Shown here in pieces: positions 19,062 to 26,847 of a stretch of DNA of 64,000 nt (position 1 is the first letter of the stretch; each line of letters begins with the position of its first letter). The stretch spans positions 186,001-250,000 of the forward strand of contig NZ_AUCN01000017.1 in NCBI RefSeq assembly GCF_000429785.1, given 5' to 3'. The notes under the pieces are model-generated. The model ran no database searches. It was not told the DNA's origin and was given only the letters and a program-made list of their open reading frames with translations. The translations under genes and the position numbers were made by a program. Source of the stretch: Chitinibacter tainanensis DSM 15459 (GTDB lineage: Bacteria; Pseudomonadota; Gammaproteobacteria; Burkholderiales; Chitinibacteraceae).

Positions 19062-19169
19062 ATTTAAATCCATTGAGCTTTGTCTTTGCAAATTAATTTT
19101 TCGAATGGCGTGATGACGAGTGCTTGTTTTTTTTAGTTTCGGATTTTGTTTTTATCTTTGAGAGAATAG

Positions 19170-20219
19170 ATGTTCATAATTAACGTGGGTACTAAGTCAA
19201 ACGGAGGAATTAAGTCTGTTATCGAGGGCTATTTTTCTGACGGCCTTTATCAAAATGATGACGATATTCATGGAGCGTGTTTTATCCCAACACATGGCGC
19301 TGGCTCTAAGTTTGGTGATGTTATTCTTTTTGCGATGGCGCTTGTGAAAGTCTTTTTTTTGTTACTCTCAAAAAAGAATGCAGTTATCCATGCTCATATG
19401 TCAATGAATGGCAGTTTTTGGCGTAAGCTTTTGATGTGTTTGATATCGAAGGTTTTTTTTGCAAAATTTGTCTTGCATTTACATGGCTCAGAATTTAAGG
19501 TTTTCTTTACAACGTCTTCATTTTTTACTAGATGTTTAGTGATTTTTCTATTTAGAAGATCAAGTGCTGTTATCGTCCTTTCAGAAAATTGGGCCGATTA
19601 CATTCGAGAATCAATGGGTATTCAGCCTGTAGTTGTTAATAACTACGTAGATGTACGACGGCAGTTGTTAAATAGAAAGGCTGGTCATATTTTGTTTTTG
19701 GGTGCTTTCATTAAGCGTAAAGGGATATATGACCTACTTCAAGCCGTAAAAGTATTATCCCAAAAAACTTGCGTTCATTTGCATCTTTGTGGTGGTGGCG
19801 AAGATGAAAAAGTACAGTCCCTTATCAAGGAGATGCAACTTGAATCTCTCGTGACAATTCATGGTTGGGTTGGACCTGAGAAAAAAAGCATCTTACTCGC
19901 AGAGTGTTCAGCGTTAGTTTTACCCTCATACAACGAGGGTTTGCCTATGGTCATCATTGAAGCTTTAGGTTCAGAAATACCATTAATTACAACCCCAGTA
20001 GGGGGTATTCCCGATGTGATAAACGATGGTCATAATGGCTTGTTAGTTAATCCCGGTGAAATCGATGCATTGAGTGAAGCTTTATATCGTGTTTTGACCG
20101 ATAGCAAGCTATCCGCCAAGTTGGCTCAGGAAGGTTCTGCCTTGTATTTTAATTTTTTTACATCAGGTGTTGTTTTTCCTAAGGTCAGGAGAATTTATTC
20201 CGATGTAATTCGTCGTTAA
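19170..20219 (+). CDS. Family 4 glycosyltransferase
   Basis: This 349-aa GT-B transferase has GTKSNGGIKSVIEGYF at the start, VHLHLCGGGEDEKVQSLI, and the donor-site YNEGLPMVIIEALGSEIPLI near residue 255, then GGIPDVINDGHNGLLVNPG. A GAGAGAA ribosome binding site precedes the ATG. The DNA is more AT-rich than the first half of the operon, hinting that this glycosyltransferase cassette was exchanged. Donor and acceptor unknown. Confidence 0.9.
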   Translation: MFIINVGTKSNGGIKSVIEGYFSDGLYQNDDDIHGACFIPTHGAGSKFGDVILFAMALVKVFFLLLSKKNAVIHAHMSMNGSFWRKLLMCLISKVFFAKFVLHLHGSEFKVFFTTSSFFTRCLVIFLFRRSSAVIVLSENWADYIRESMGIQPVVVNNYVDVRRQLLNRKAGHILFLGAFIKRKGIYDLLQAVKVLSQKTCVHLHLCGGGEDEKVQSLIKEMQLESLVTIHGWVGPEKKSILLAECSALVLPSYNEGLPMVIIEALGSEIPLITTPVGGIPDVINDGHNGLLVNPGEIDALSEALYRVLTDSKLSAKLAQEGSALYFNFFTSGVVFPKVRRIYSDVIRR

Positions 20220-20258
20220 TTGTTTTGTTTTTTAATGTATTCTAATTGGGTTTCTTGT

Positions 20259-20708
20259 ATGGAAAACAAAAAAATATTGGCAGTCGCTTCTGGTGGAGGG
20301 CATTGGGTACAGTTGCTTCGACTTCAGCCTGCTTTTGACGGCTGTGATGTTCAGTATCTATCTACAAACTCTGGTTATGCTGCCGAAGTTAAATCAAAGC
20401 TTCATGTTGTCACTGATGCAAATCTATGGAATAAGCTTAAGTTGTTTTTTATGTTTTTACAGGTTTTAGTTGTAATTCTGAAAGTGAGACCAGATGTCGT
20501 AGTGACAACAGGGGCGGCACCTGGTTTTGCTGCTATAGTATTTGGCCGCCTTCTTGGGGCAAAAACAATTTGGATCGATAGTATTGCTAATTCAGAAGTA
20601 CTTTCCAGCTCGGGAATGCATGCAGGCAAATTTGCCCATGCGTGGTTAACCCAGTGGGAGCATTTAGCAACACCTAATGGCCCATACTATTGGGGGAGTG
20701 TGCTGTGA
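20259..20708 (+). CDS. Alg14/PssD-like glycosyltransferase subunit
   Basis: This 149-aa protein resembles the Alg14/PssD membrane-anchoring subunit of a split GT28-type transferase: ILAVASGGGHWVQLLRLQPA, VRPDVVVTTGAAPGFAAIVFG, and the closing WEHLATPNGPYYWGSVL. A hydrophobic segment near residues 60-78 may anchor it. It works with the catalytic Alg13/PssE-like subunit encoded next, together adding a hexose to a lipid-linked acceptor. The start at 20259 keeps the glycine-rich loop close to the N-terminus as in relatives; the upstream TTG at 20220 is unlikely. Confidence 0.88.
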   Translation: MENKKILAVASGGGHWVQLLRLQPAFDGCDVQYLSTNSGYAAEVKSKLHVVTDANLWNKLKLFFMFLQVLVVILKVRPDVVVTTGAAPGFAAIVFGRLLGAKTIWIDSIANSEVLSSSGMHAGKFAHAWLTQWEHLATPNGPYYWGSVL

Positions 20709-21181
20709 TATATGTTACTGTAGGTACACAATTACCATTTGATCGGCTTATTTCTGTTATTAATGAATGGGCAGCAATAAATACGAAGACTCACATTATT
20801 GCTCAGGTTGGTCCAACTTCAACTGAATTTGAAAGTTTGGAGTGTTTAAATTTTGTATCTCCAAGCCAGTCAAATACTTACTTTAAAGAAGCAGATTTGA
20901 TTGTCGCGCACGCTGGTATGGGGTCGGTTCTTACTGCCTTAAAATATCGTAAACCCATTATTATTTTCCCGCGCAAAGCGAGTTTAGGAGAGCATCGCAA
21001 TGAGCACCAATTGGCAACCGCACGATGGTTAGAGGGGAAAGTGTCTGTTTATGTAGCATGGGACGAGACAACTTTGCTTTCTATGCTTGATTGTGGCGTT
21101 GTAGCAAGCGAAGAATTGTTAGTTTCAGATTATGCAAATGAAGAATTAATCAGAAATTTGAAAAAATTTATTAACGGTTAA
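20705..21181 (+). CDS. Alg13/PssE-like glycosyltransferase subunit
   Basis: This 158-aa protein matches the C-terminal half of family 28 transferases: IYVTVGTQLPFDRLISVINE, then LIVAHAGMGSVLTALKYRKP and IIIFPRKASLGEHRNEHQ, the donor-binding part. It pairs with the preceding Alg14-like anchor. The start is taken as GTG at 20705, overlapping the upstream stop, because GGGGGAG at 20692-20698 sits at ideal distance. An earlier TTG would put that ribosome binding site inside the gene. Confidence 0.9.
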   Translation: MIYVTVGTQLPFDRLISVINEWAAINTKTHIIAQVGPTSTEFESLECLNFVSPSQSNTYFKEADLIVAHAGMGSVLTALKYRKPIIIFPRKASLGEHRNEHQLATARWLEGKVSVYVAWDETTLLSMLDCGVVASEELLVSDYANEELIRNLKKFING

Positions 21182-21220
21182 TGTACGAATTTTATCTTAA
21201 ATCGCACTGGGATTTGACTT

Positions 21221-22387
21221 ATGAAAATAGTTGTGGCAGGTACTGGTTATGTCGGTTTGTCTAATGCTATTTTGTTGGCGCAAAATAATCAGGTTGTTGC
21301 ATTGGATATCGATTCAGAGAAAGTGAGACTGATAAATGAAAAAATAAGTCCAATTGCTGATTCTGAGATTGAGTATTATCTTCGGAATAAAAATTTGGAT
21401 TTGCATGCGACGTTAGATAAGAATAGTGCATATGAAAGTGCCGAATTTGTTATTGTCGCGACCCCCACAAATTATGATCCTGTAACGAATTATTTTAATA
21501 CCAGTTCTGTTGAATCTGTGATCGCAGATGCACTTAAATTTGCACCTTCGGCAACTATTGTCATTAAATCAACTGTGCCAGTTGGGTTTACTGATCGTAT
21601 GCGCGATTCTTTTGGGGTCGAGAATATATTCTTTTCACCTGAGTTCTTGCGAGAGGGAAAAGCTCTTTATGACAACCTTCATCCGTCACGCATTGTAGTT
21701 GGATCTCATTCTGAATCCGCTGTTCGTTTTGCTTCTCTTCTGCAGGCGGGGGCAATAAAACGTTATATTCCTGTTCTTCACACTGGCTCAACAGAGGCAG
21801 AAGCAATTAAGCTTTTTGCTAATACCTACTTAGCTATGCGGGTGGCGTATTTTAATGAGCTCGATAGTTATGCAATTAGCCATGGTTTAGATTCTATGCA
21901 AATTATCGAAGGTGTTGGCTTAGATCCTCGTATTGGTAATCATTATAATAATCCTTCTTTTGGTTATGGTGGATATTGCTTGCCTAAAGATACTAAGCAA
22001 TTGCTAGCCAATTACCAAGAGGTGCCGAATAACATTATTCGCGCCATTGTTGACTCCAATACAACACGCAAGGATTTTATTGCTAACGAGATTATTAAGC
22101 GAGCCCCAAAAGTTGTTGGGATTTATCGCTTGGTGATGAAAGCAGGTTCTGATAATTTTAGATCTTCGGCCATTCAGGGGATTATGAAAAGAATCAAGGC
22201 TAAGGGTATTGAGGTCGTGGTGTATGAGCCGACCTTGGGGCAAGATTTGTTCTTTAACTCTAAGGTTTATTCTGATTTGGCAGCGTTCAAAGCTTGTTCA
22301 GATGTAATTATTACAAATCGTATCTCTGATGAGTTGGTTGATGTAAGTGCGAAGGTATTTACACGTGATTTGTACGGTAGGGATTGA
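21221..22387 (+). CDS. ugd: UDP-glucose 6-dehydrogenase
   Basis: This 388-aa dehydrogenase oxidises UDP-glucose to UDP-glucuronate, the likely source of uronic acid in the exopolysaccharide. It shows the NAD loop [36 protein letters not shown], the catalytic Lys/Asn segment [20 protein letters not shown] and the active Cys in [14 protein letters not shown] near residue 253. UDP-glucose rather than GDP-mannose is favoured by overall resemblance to short Ugd enzymes. Last gene of the operon, ending at a strong hairpin. A uronic acid would also suit the lyase-like gene at 22930. Confidence 0.93.
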   Translation: MKIVVAGTGYVGLSNAILLAQNNQVVALDIDSEKVRLINEKISPIADSEIEYYLRNKNLDLHATLDKNSAYESAEFVIVATPTNYDPVTNYFNTSSVESVIADALKFAPSATIVIKSTVPVGFTDRMRDSFGVENIFFSPEFLREGKALYDNLHPSRIVVGSHSESAVRFASLLQAGAIKRYIPVLHTGSTEAEAIKLFANTYLAMRVAYFNELDSYAISHGLDSMQIIEGVGLDPRIGNHYNNPSFGYGGYCLPKDTKQLLANYQEVPNNIIRAIVDSNTTRKDFIANEIIKRAPKVVGIYRLVMKAGSDNFRSSAIQGIMKRIKAKGIEVVVYEPTLGQDLFFNSKVYSDLAAFKACSDVIITNRISDELVDVSAKVFTRDLYGRD

Positions 22388-22400
22388 TTTTATAGTAAAG

Positions 22401-22424
22401 GCAGCCCTTTTAGTGGGCTGCTTC
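22401..22424. terminator. Terminator between the eps operon and the convergent unit
   Basis: GCAGCCC-ttttagt-GGGCTGC is followed by TTCACTCTG on the plus side and preceded by AT-rich DNA on the minus side. It lies between two convergent stops 44 bp apart and can serve both. Confidence 0.7.
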
Positions 22425-22431
22425 ACTCTGT

Positions 22432-22884
22432 TTATTTAATGATTTTTCCATATCTTTCTGTTTTAATTCCTGTTCGTATTATTTTTGCAGGGTTTCCTGC
22501 TGCAATACAATTGTCAGGTACATTTGAAACAACAACAGATCCTGCCCCAATGATACATTGATTACCAATTTTTACTCCTGGCATGATGATCGCATGTGCG
22601 CCTATGAAGCAAGACTCACCAATGAAGGTGGATGTATGGAATCTTCTGCACATGTCATGAGTTAGGACTACCGAGCCAAAAGCAAGATATGTATATTTGC
22701 CGATATTTACTCCTCTAGGATTAGTTTTGTCTAATTTAGTACTCATTGAGAACTTTGCGGTTGGGTGTATATTCATTCTGTAGCATGCTCTGTAAAAATA
22801 GCAGCGACTAGATAGAATTATGTCTCTAAATTTAAGATATATTTTTTTAATTGGTCCATATTTAGGCTCAAAGCGCTCACTCAT
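22432..22884 (-). CDS. Hexapeptide-repeat acyltransferase
   Basis: This 150-aa protein is a left-handed beta-helix acetyltransferase: NIGKYTYLAFGSVVLTHDMC with the catalytic His, FIGESCFIGAHAIIMPGVKI, IIGAGSVVVSNVPDNC and AAGNPAKIIRTG. It should place acetyl groups on a sugar, probably of the polymer made by the convergent operon. It is the last gene of a three-gene minus-strand unit, 45 bp after the lyase/deacetylase-like gene. Substrate unknown. Confidence 0.88.
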   Translation of the reverse strand: MSERFEPKYGPIKKIYLKFRDIILSSRCYFYRACYRMNIHPTAKFSMSTKLDKTNPRGVNIGKYTYLAFGSVVLTHDMCRRFHTSTFIGESCFIGAHAIIMPGVKIGNQCIIGAGSVVVSNVPDNCIAAGNPAKIIRTGIKTERYGKIIK

Positions 22885-22929
22885 TTTCTTACCTCGTCGT
22901 GCAAAATACTCATCGTATCATCGTATCAG

Positions 22930-24411
22930 CTACGGAGCAATTGTTTCGCTGAGTTTACCAAATGAGTATCCTTTGTTTGTTAGCCATTCAATTATTTTTT
23001 TGAAATTGTTGAATCGTTCATCTGTCCATTCTTGAGGGTGCCCCTGTAAGGCAACGTACTGGAGATGGTTTGATTTGCTAGTGAAATTCGTTTTGAATTG
23101 CTCAAAATCTGGATTCAGCGTTGGATATTCCATTTCTATACTACGATCAACTATTCTTTTAGACGAGCTTTCACCTGTTTCTGCTTGAAAGAACCAGACA
23201 TATTTTATTTCAGGAAATAACTGCAATGCCTGGAATGTATTGTTGTCTGTTCCGCTGTAGTGGGGTCCAAAACTGTTGAATTTAAAACCTAACTTTGATT
23301 GTGCTAAATTTTGTGACAAAGTCAGTAGGCGAATTTGCTCTGCTAGCGTCGTCCCCGAAAAGGCATTATTTGCAATCCCTTCTGGTGATTTGTAGTTTAT
23401 ATTGTGACCATGATTCCAAAACTCGATAAGGCCATCTTGTTTTGTTTTCTTTATCCAGTTGAAATAATTTTGGTGTGTCTCGTTGTCTAGCGATTCGGTG
23501 AGGATGCCGATGTTGGCTTTGATTTTGTAATGGTAAATTAAATCGATTACTCTTTGCCAGTTGGCGCTAATGGTATATATAGGGCGATCTTTGTGGGCGT
23601 ACATGAGGTCATCAAGTTTTAGTAGAATGATCGGTTTTCCTGCGCCACTTGAGCCGCCTACATTATTAGCTGCTTGTCGAAACATGCTTGGTCTTGTGAT
23701 GCTTACATTTCTGAAGCTAACATCATTTGCTGTTTTAATGTTAGGGTTTCTATACTGACCTATTTTTAAATAGTGAAAGTAAGGCGTATTCATATTGGCC
23801 CCGTAGAGGCTAATTTTGACTGGTTTGCTTCCCTGATTGGCAATTTCAAATGTGCTAACACCGGTTGATTTCGTGCTCCACGCAATTGTTGATCTAATTG
23901 TAATCCATTCATCTAGCGGTAGATTGATTTGTTGTGTTTTTCCGGTTAACTCATTGCGGAATACAAGTAGTGGTTTTTCAGATCTTTTCTCGATCAAAAT
24001 GGCGATTGGAGGGGATTTGCCAGGGAAGTTCGCCCAAGTCTCGCCTATTTTAGGGTTGGGTTGATCATGCCATTGCGCTATTAGCCACCAGCGGTTCAAT
24101 GAGTCAAATGCAAAATCTTTGGGGATTTTGAAATCAAATTGATAATTAACGACTTCGCCTTCTAGGTAGGGGTAGTTGATCGCAAGTTCCGACCGTATTC
24201 CGCCATAGACTTTGGGGTCTGCGCCACTCAGTTTAAAATCAACTTGATCATTGTTAATGGCAATACTCGTTTCGTTCGCCACTTCCAGTGTAATTGGAAT
24301 GTTGGGCAGGCTGATTGATAGCGCATTTTTTACATCGTTTACCGATGGTGGTGCGGCCATGCTCAGTGCAGAAGTCATAAGCAGCATTGCAATGCGAGCT
24401 AGGTTTTTCAT
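22930..24411 (-). CDS. Exported polysaccharide lyase-like / deacetylase-like fusion
   Basis: This 493-aa protein has a signal peptide (cleavage near SMAAP) and two domains. Residues 30-235 resemble the heparin-lyase-like jelly roll: GGIRSELAINYPYLEGEVVN, then WWLIAQWHDQPNPKIGE and LDEWITIRSTIAW. Residues 255-490 look like a NodB-type deacetylase fold: PIILLKLDDLMYA (Asp pair), IEFWNHGHNINY (His pair), SFGPHYSGTDNNTF and VALQGHPQEWTDERF. Acting outside the cytosol, it could cut or deacetylate the polymer made by the neighbouring operon (inference). AAAGGA precedes the ATG. It starts 11 bp after the chitin-binding gene ends. Both domain calls are by eye. Confidence 0.7.
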   Translation of the reverse strand: MKNLARIAMLLMTSALSMAAPPSVNDVKNALSISLPNIPITLEVANETSIAINNDQVDFKLSGADPKVYGGIRSELAINYPYLEGEVVNYQFDFKIPKDFAFDSLNRWWLIAQWHDQPNPKIGETWANFPGKSPPIAILIEKRSEKPLLVFRNELTGKTQQINLPLDEWITIRSTIAWSTKSTGVSTFEIANQGSKPVKISLYGANMNTPYFHYLKIGQYRNPNIKTANDVSFRNVSITRPSMFRQAANNVGGSSGAGKPIILLKLDDLMYAHKDRPIYTISANWQRVIDLIYHYKIKANIGILTESLDNETHQNYFNWIKKTKQDGLIEFWNHGHNINYKSPEGIANNAFSGTTLAEQIRLLTLSQNLAQSKLGFKFNSFGPHYSGTDNNTFQALQLFPEIKYVWFFQAETGESSSKRIVDRSIEMEYPTLNPDFEQFKTNFTSKSNHLQYVALQGHPQEWTDERFNNFKKIIEWLTNKGYSFGKLSETIAP

Positions 24412-24422
24412 TTTAAAATCCT

Positions 24423-25313
24423 TTATTCTTTGAGGCTGCCACCGGATAATATTTCTAGATTGTGTACGGCAGATGTCGTCTCAAGTGTATCTACTGAGAT
24501 GAATACAATCAGGCCTGCTTTTGGAGCGGTGATAAAATTTGAACCAATTTGCAATTCGGTGCTGTTTTCAATCATCGTGTTGAATTCGTTTTCATCCACT
24601 ATAGCGATTTGTCCTCTTGAAGCTGTGGCCGCGTTTGCTATGTGGTATGCCATGATAACTGGCTCGCCAGCATTGACCCAATAGCCGGTTGAATAGACAG
24701 CCGGAGCTTGTATTTTTTTTGTTATCGCTGGGTCAATTGTTTCGTGCGATCCGAATTGAAATACCCGCAGGTTCGTGTTTGGTTTGCCTATACCGCTGTT
24801 ATTCGGCGTTGGGCTTGGTGTTGCTCCTGCTTGGCTGGTAGGTGCTGGTGTCGGCTTAGTTGTGCTGATTGGAGTTGGGGCTGCTGTTGTCATCGGCGCT
24901 GGCGTTGGAGTGGCGTTTGCTGGCTTATCGGCCAAACGTTCCCAAGCTACGTAAGGTTGACCAGGTCTTTCACCTTTACTTATCCAGCGCGCAAACCATC
25001 TCGTATTATTGTAGAGCACAATTACATCTGCATCATATTGTGTGTTGGTATTCCACCAAGACAGCGATGTGTTGGTTAGCTGATCGATTCTGATCCAGCC
25101 GCTCTGCTCAGTCCCTGGTCGTCTGCCTAGATTTTTGCTCAGCGCATACCACTGCGTATTGTTGTACAAAATGACTTTGCCAAGTGGATACTCGGTTGTA
25201 CTGTTCCACCACGCTAGATCTTTGTTCTCTATCGCTGATGCTGTTTGCGAAGTTACGAAAATTGCAAGCACTGTGCTTGCAAAAAATAACAGTTTTTTAG
25301 TAAGGCTTAGCAT
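24423..25313 (-). CDS. Secreted protein with two CBM5/12-like modules and an M60-like accessory domain
   Basis: This 296-aa protein has a signal peptide (to about residue 27), then two chitin-binding-type modules, LAWWNSTTEYPLGKVILYNN and LSWWNTNTQYDADVIVLYNN, each ending in a Trp after a GxRP loop. A Pro/Thr linker covers about 133-185. The last 110 residues (APAVYSTGYWVNAGEPVIM, ITAPKAGLIVFISVDTLE, LEILSGG) resemble the sandwich domain that precedes the HExxH catalytic domain in M60/enhancin-type proteases. No catalytic part follows: the frame stops and the next gene begins. The start at 25313 has GAAAGG six bases upstream. Probably an adhesin or polymer-binding protein; the M60 likeness is tentative. 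Confidence 0.7.
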   Translation of the reverse strand: MLSLTKKLLFFASTVLAIFVTSQTASAIENKDLAWWNSTTEYPLGKVILYNNTQWYALSKNLGRRPGTEQSGWIRIDQLTNTSLSWWNTNTQYDADVIVLYNNTRWFARWISKGERPGQPYVAWERLADKPANATPTPAPMTTAAPTPISTTKPTPAPTSQAGATPSPTPNNSGIGKPNTNLRVFQFGSHETIDPAITKKIQAPAVYSTGYWVNAGEPVIMAYHIANAATASRGQIAIVDENEFNTMIENSTELQIGSNFITAPKAGLIVFISVDTLETTSAVHNLEILSGGSLKE

Positions 25314-25392
25314 TTTATGCCTTTCTTTTTTAGTAAACATAAGCAAATGCTAATACAGATTGCCGGCTGACTCAAGCCCGCCCATCGGAATG

Positions 25393-25408
25393 ATTAGTAA
25401 ATACTAAT
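25393..25408. promoter_or_regulatory. Perfect 16-bp palindrome upstream of the CBM/lyase unit
   Basis: ATTAGTAAATACTAAT lies 80 bp upstream of the start at 25313 in a 200-bp gap. It could be an operator for the three-gene unit. A related TTTACTAATA occurs at about 40457 near the second PEP-CTERM gene. Regulator unknown. Confidence 0.4.
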
Positions 25409-25515
25409 ATTGAGGTGGGGTAGGTTTCAAAGTATATAACGAGACTGTTTAGGTTTTATGTGCATAGCTAAACAACTTACGGCATAGATGCTTCGCTGTA
25501 ATCTACACCATACGT

Positions 25516-26010
25516 TTATCGGCGGCCGCCACCGCGGTTTGGCCATTGTGCAAAGCGCCAATCTTGGTAGCTTTTCGCTTCATTAAAACCGGAATAATCT
25601 TCGGTGAAATTTGCGGTTTTGAGCGGTTTGGCGGTGGATTTGCTCATTACCCCCAAAAAGCCACCACCGGGGGCGTTGATGTAGAGCCAGTCTTCGCCGG
25701 TGATGGGATCTTTGTAGGCTTTGCGCAGATAGCGCTTCGGAAATTGCACCCGCGGGTCTTGCACGAGGTCTTGCAAGGTTTTGGGGTAGGCGGTTTGCGG
25801 ATTGTCGCCAATATTATTTTCGGTATAGCGTTTGATGGCGATTTTAATTTCCAGGCCCACCCGCAGTAGCTCCGCCTCTTTGGCCCGCTGAATACGGTTT
25901 TGCCAGGTTTCGCCCACTTTTGCCAGATAAACGCTCATGATGAGCACCATGGTCAGCGCCCACAGGTAGGCGTAGCCTTGTTGTCGGCTAGGTGAGCGCT
26001 TGGCCATCAT
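25516..26010 (-). CDS. Pseudopilin-like protein, non-canonical
   Basis: This 164-aa protein has one N-terminal hydrophobic helix (YAYLWALTMVLIMSVYLAKV) preceded by QQG, and a globular part with YPKTLQDLVQDPR, DPITGEDWLYINAPGGGF. That is the layout of pseudopilins such as GspG. It lacks the FTLIE motif and has no Glu at +5, which in type II systems is a feature of the tip pseudopilin GspK, though GspK is much larger. It overlaps the upstream pseudopilin by one base and is last in the operon. Likely a minor tip pseudopilin. Confidence 0.75.
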   Translation of the reverse strand: MMAKRSPSRQQGYAYLWALTMVLIMSVYLAKVGETWQNRIQRAKEAELLRVGLEIKIAIKRYTENNIGDNPQTAYPKTLQDLVQDPRVQFPKRYLRKAYKDPITGEDWLYINAPGGGFLGVMSKSTAKPLKTANFTEDYSGFNEAKSYQDWRFAQWPNRGGGRR

Positions 26011-26402
26011 TACCAGCTGTTATAGCGTGAGCCGTCTTTGGCGGTAGCATCCGATCCGCTGCGGATGTCATATACACCGCCATTGCCCTCGGGGTTGATA
26101 ATCACCCAGGTATCTCGGCTGTTAGTAATCGGGTCGAGCGGGACTTCGCGCAGGTATTTGCGATCGACTAGCTCTTGCAGGGTGGCGGGATAACGGCCGG
26201 TGTCGGCAAAAAACTTATCAATCCCTTCGCGGACTGCGACCAGATTGTGTTTCAGTACGGTTTCTTGCGCGCGATCGGTTTGCTGGAAGTAGCGGGGCAC
26301 GACTAAGGTCAGCAGACTGGCCATGATTGCCAGTACTACCAAGAGTTCAATCAAGGTAAAGCCCAGACGGTGGGGATTACCAGTCACGGTAGGGAACACC
26401 AT
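26010..26402 (-). CDS. Type II secretion pseudopilin (GspG/H-like)
   Basis: This 130-aa prepilin has a leader ending LG followed by FTLIELLVVLAIMASLL, the canonical type IV prepilin peptidase site with Glu at +5. The short globular part (FADTGRYPATLQELVDR, PLDPITNSRDTWVIINPEG) resembles GspG proteins. The peptidase is not encoded in the window. The gene overlaps the preceding pseudopilin by 26 bp, an unusual overlap for this cluster, with ATG at 26402 as the only sensible start. Confidence 0.88.
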   Translation of the reverse strand: MVFPTVTGNPHRLGFTLIELLVVLAIMASLLTLVVPRYFQQTDRAQETVLKHNLVAVREGIDKFFADTGRYPATLQELVDRKYLREVPLDPITNSRDTWVIINPEGNGGVYDIRSGSDATAKDGSRYNSW

Positions 26403-26847
26403 TCAATCCTACGTTGCTTGAGAGGGAGTACACATCATACACGTCCCGCCCTTCGGCTGGCGCGTCGGGTGGGCTGGCATAGCTACGTAGGCCCCAGGTT
26501 TGCGCATTATTTTTGCTTGGGCAATCGCAGAATGGATCGCGAGGCATGCGACGCAAGAAATAGATCTTGCGCCCACCGGGGTCTTTCAGGTCTTTTACGC
26601 CATCCACCAATACATCCAGAGTAGGGGGGTAGCCGCTGTCTTCCAGAGATTTATTGACCTTGCCGGCTTCGACCGCGAGTTTGTACTGATCGATTGCATC
26701 GCGGATTTGCGTTAAAGAGCGGCGTAACTCGTCTTCACGATTACGCGTAGCCGCGACTTGCGACAGCGGCAAAGCCACTGTCGCCAGCACGGCCAGAATG
26801 GTTAAGGTAACCATCAGCTCGATCAGCGTAAACCCGTACTGACGCAT
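26377..26847 (-). CDS. Type II secretion pseudopilin (GspG-like)
   Basis: This 156-aa prepilin has a very short leader MRQYG before FTLIELMVTLTILAVLATVA. The soluble part contains YPPTLDVLVDGVKDLKDPGG and FLRRMPRDPFCDCPSKNN with two Cys that could pair. It is the first of three pseudopilin-type genes after gspD, whose stop overlaps its start (TAATG). A minor pseudopilin role is likely; the major one is encoded at 34094. Confidence 0.88.
   Translation of the reverse strand: MRQYGFTLIELMVTLTILAVLATVALPLSQVAATRNREDELRRSLTQIRDAIDQYKLAVEAGKVNKSLEDSGYPPTLDVLVDGVKDLKDPGGRKIYFLRRMPRDPFCDCPSKNNAQTWGLRSYASPPDAPAEGRDVYDVYSLSSNVGLNGVPYRDW

Noticed and set aside
18561-25346. Mobile element in the AT-rich glycosyltransferase part
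   Set aside because: No transposase, integrase, terminal repeats or target duplication seen; only composition suggests transfer.
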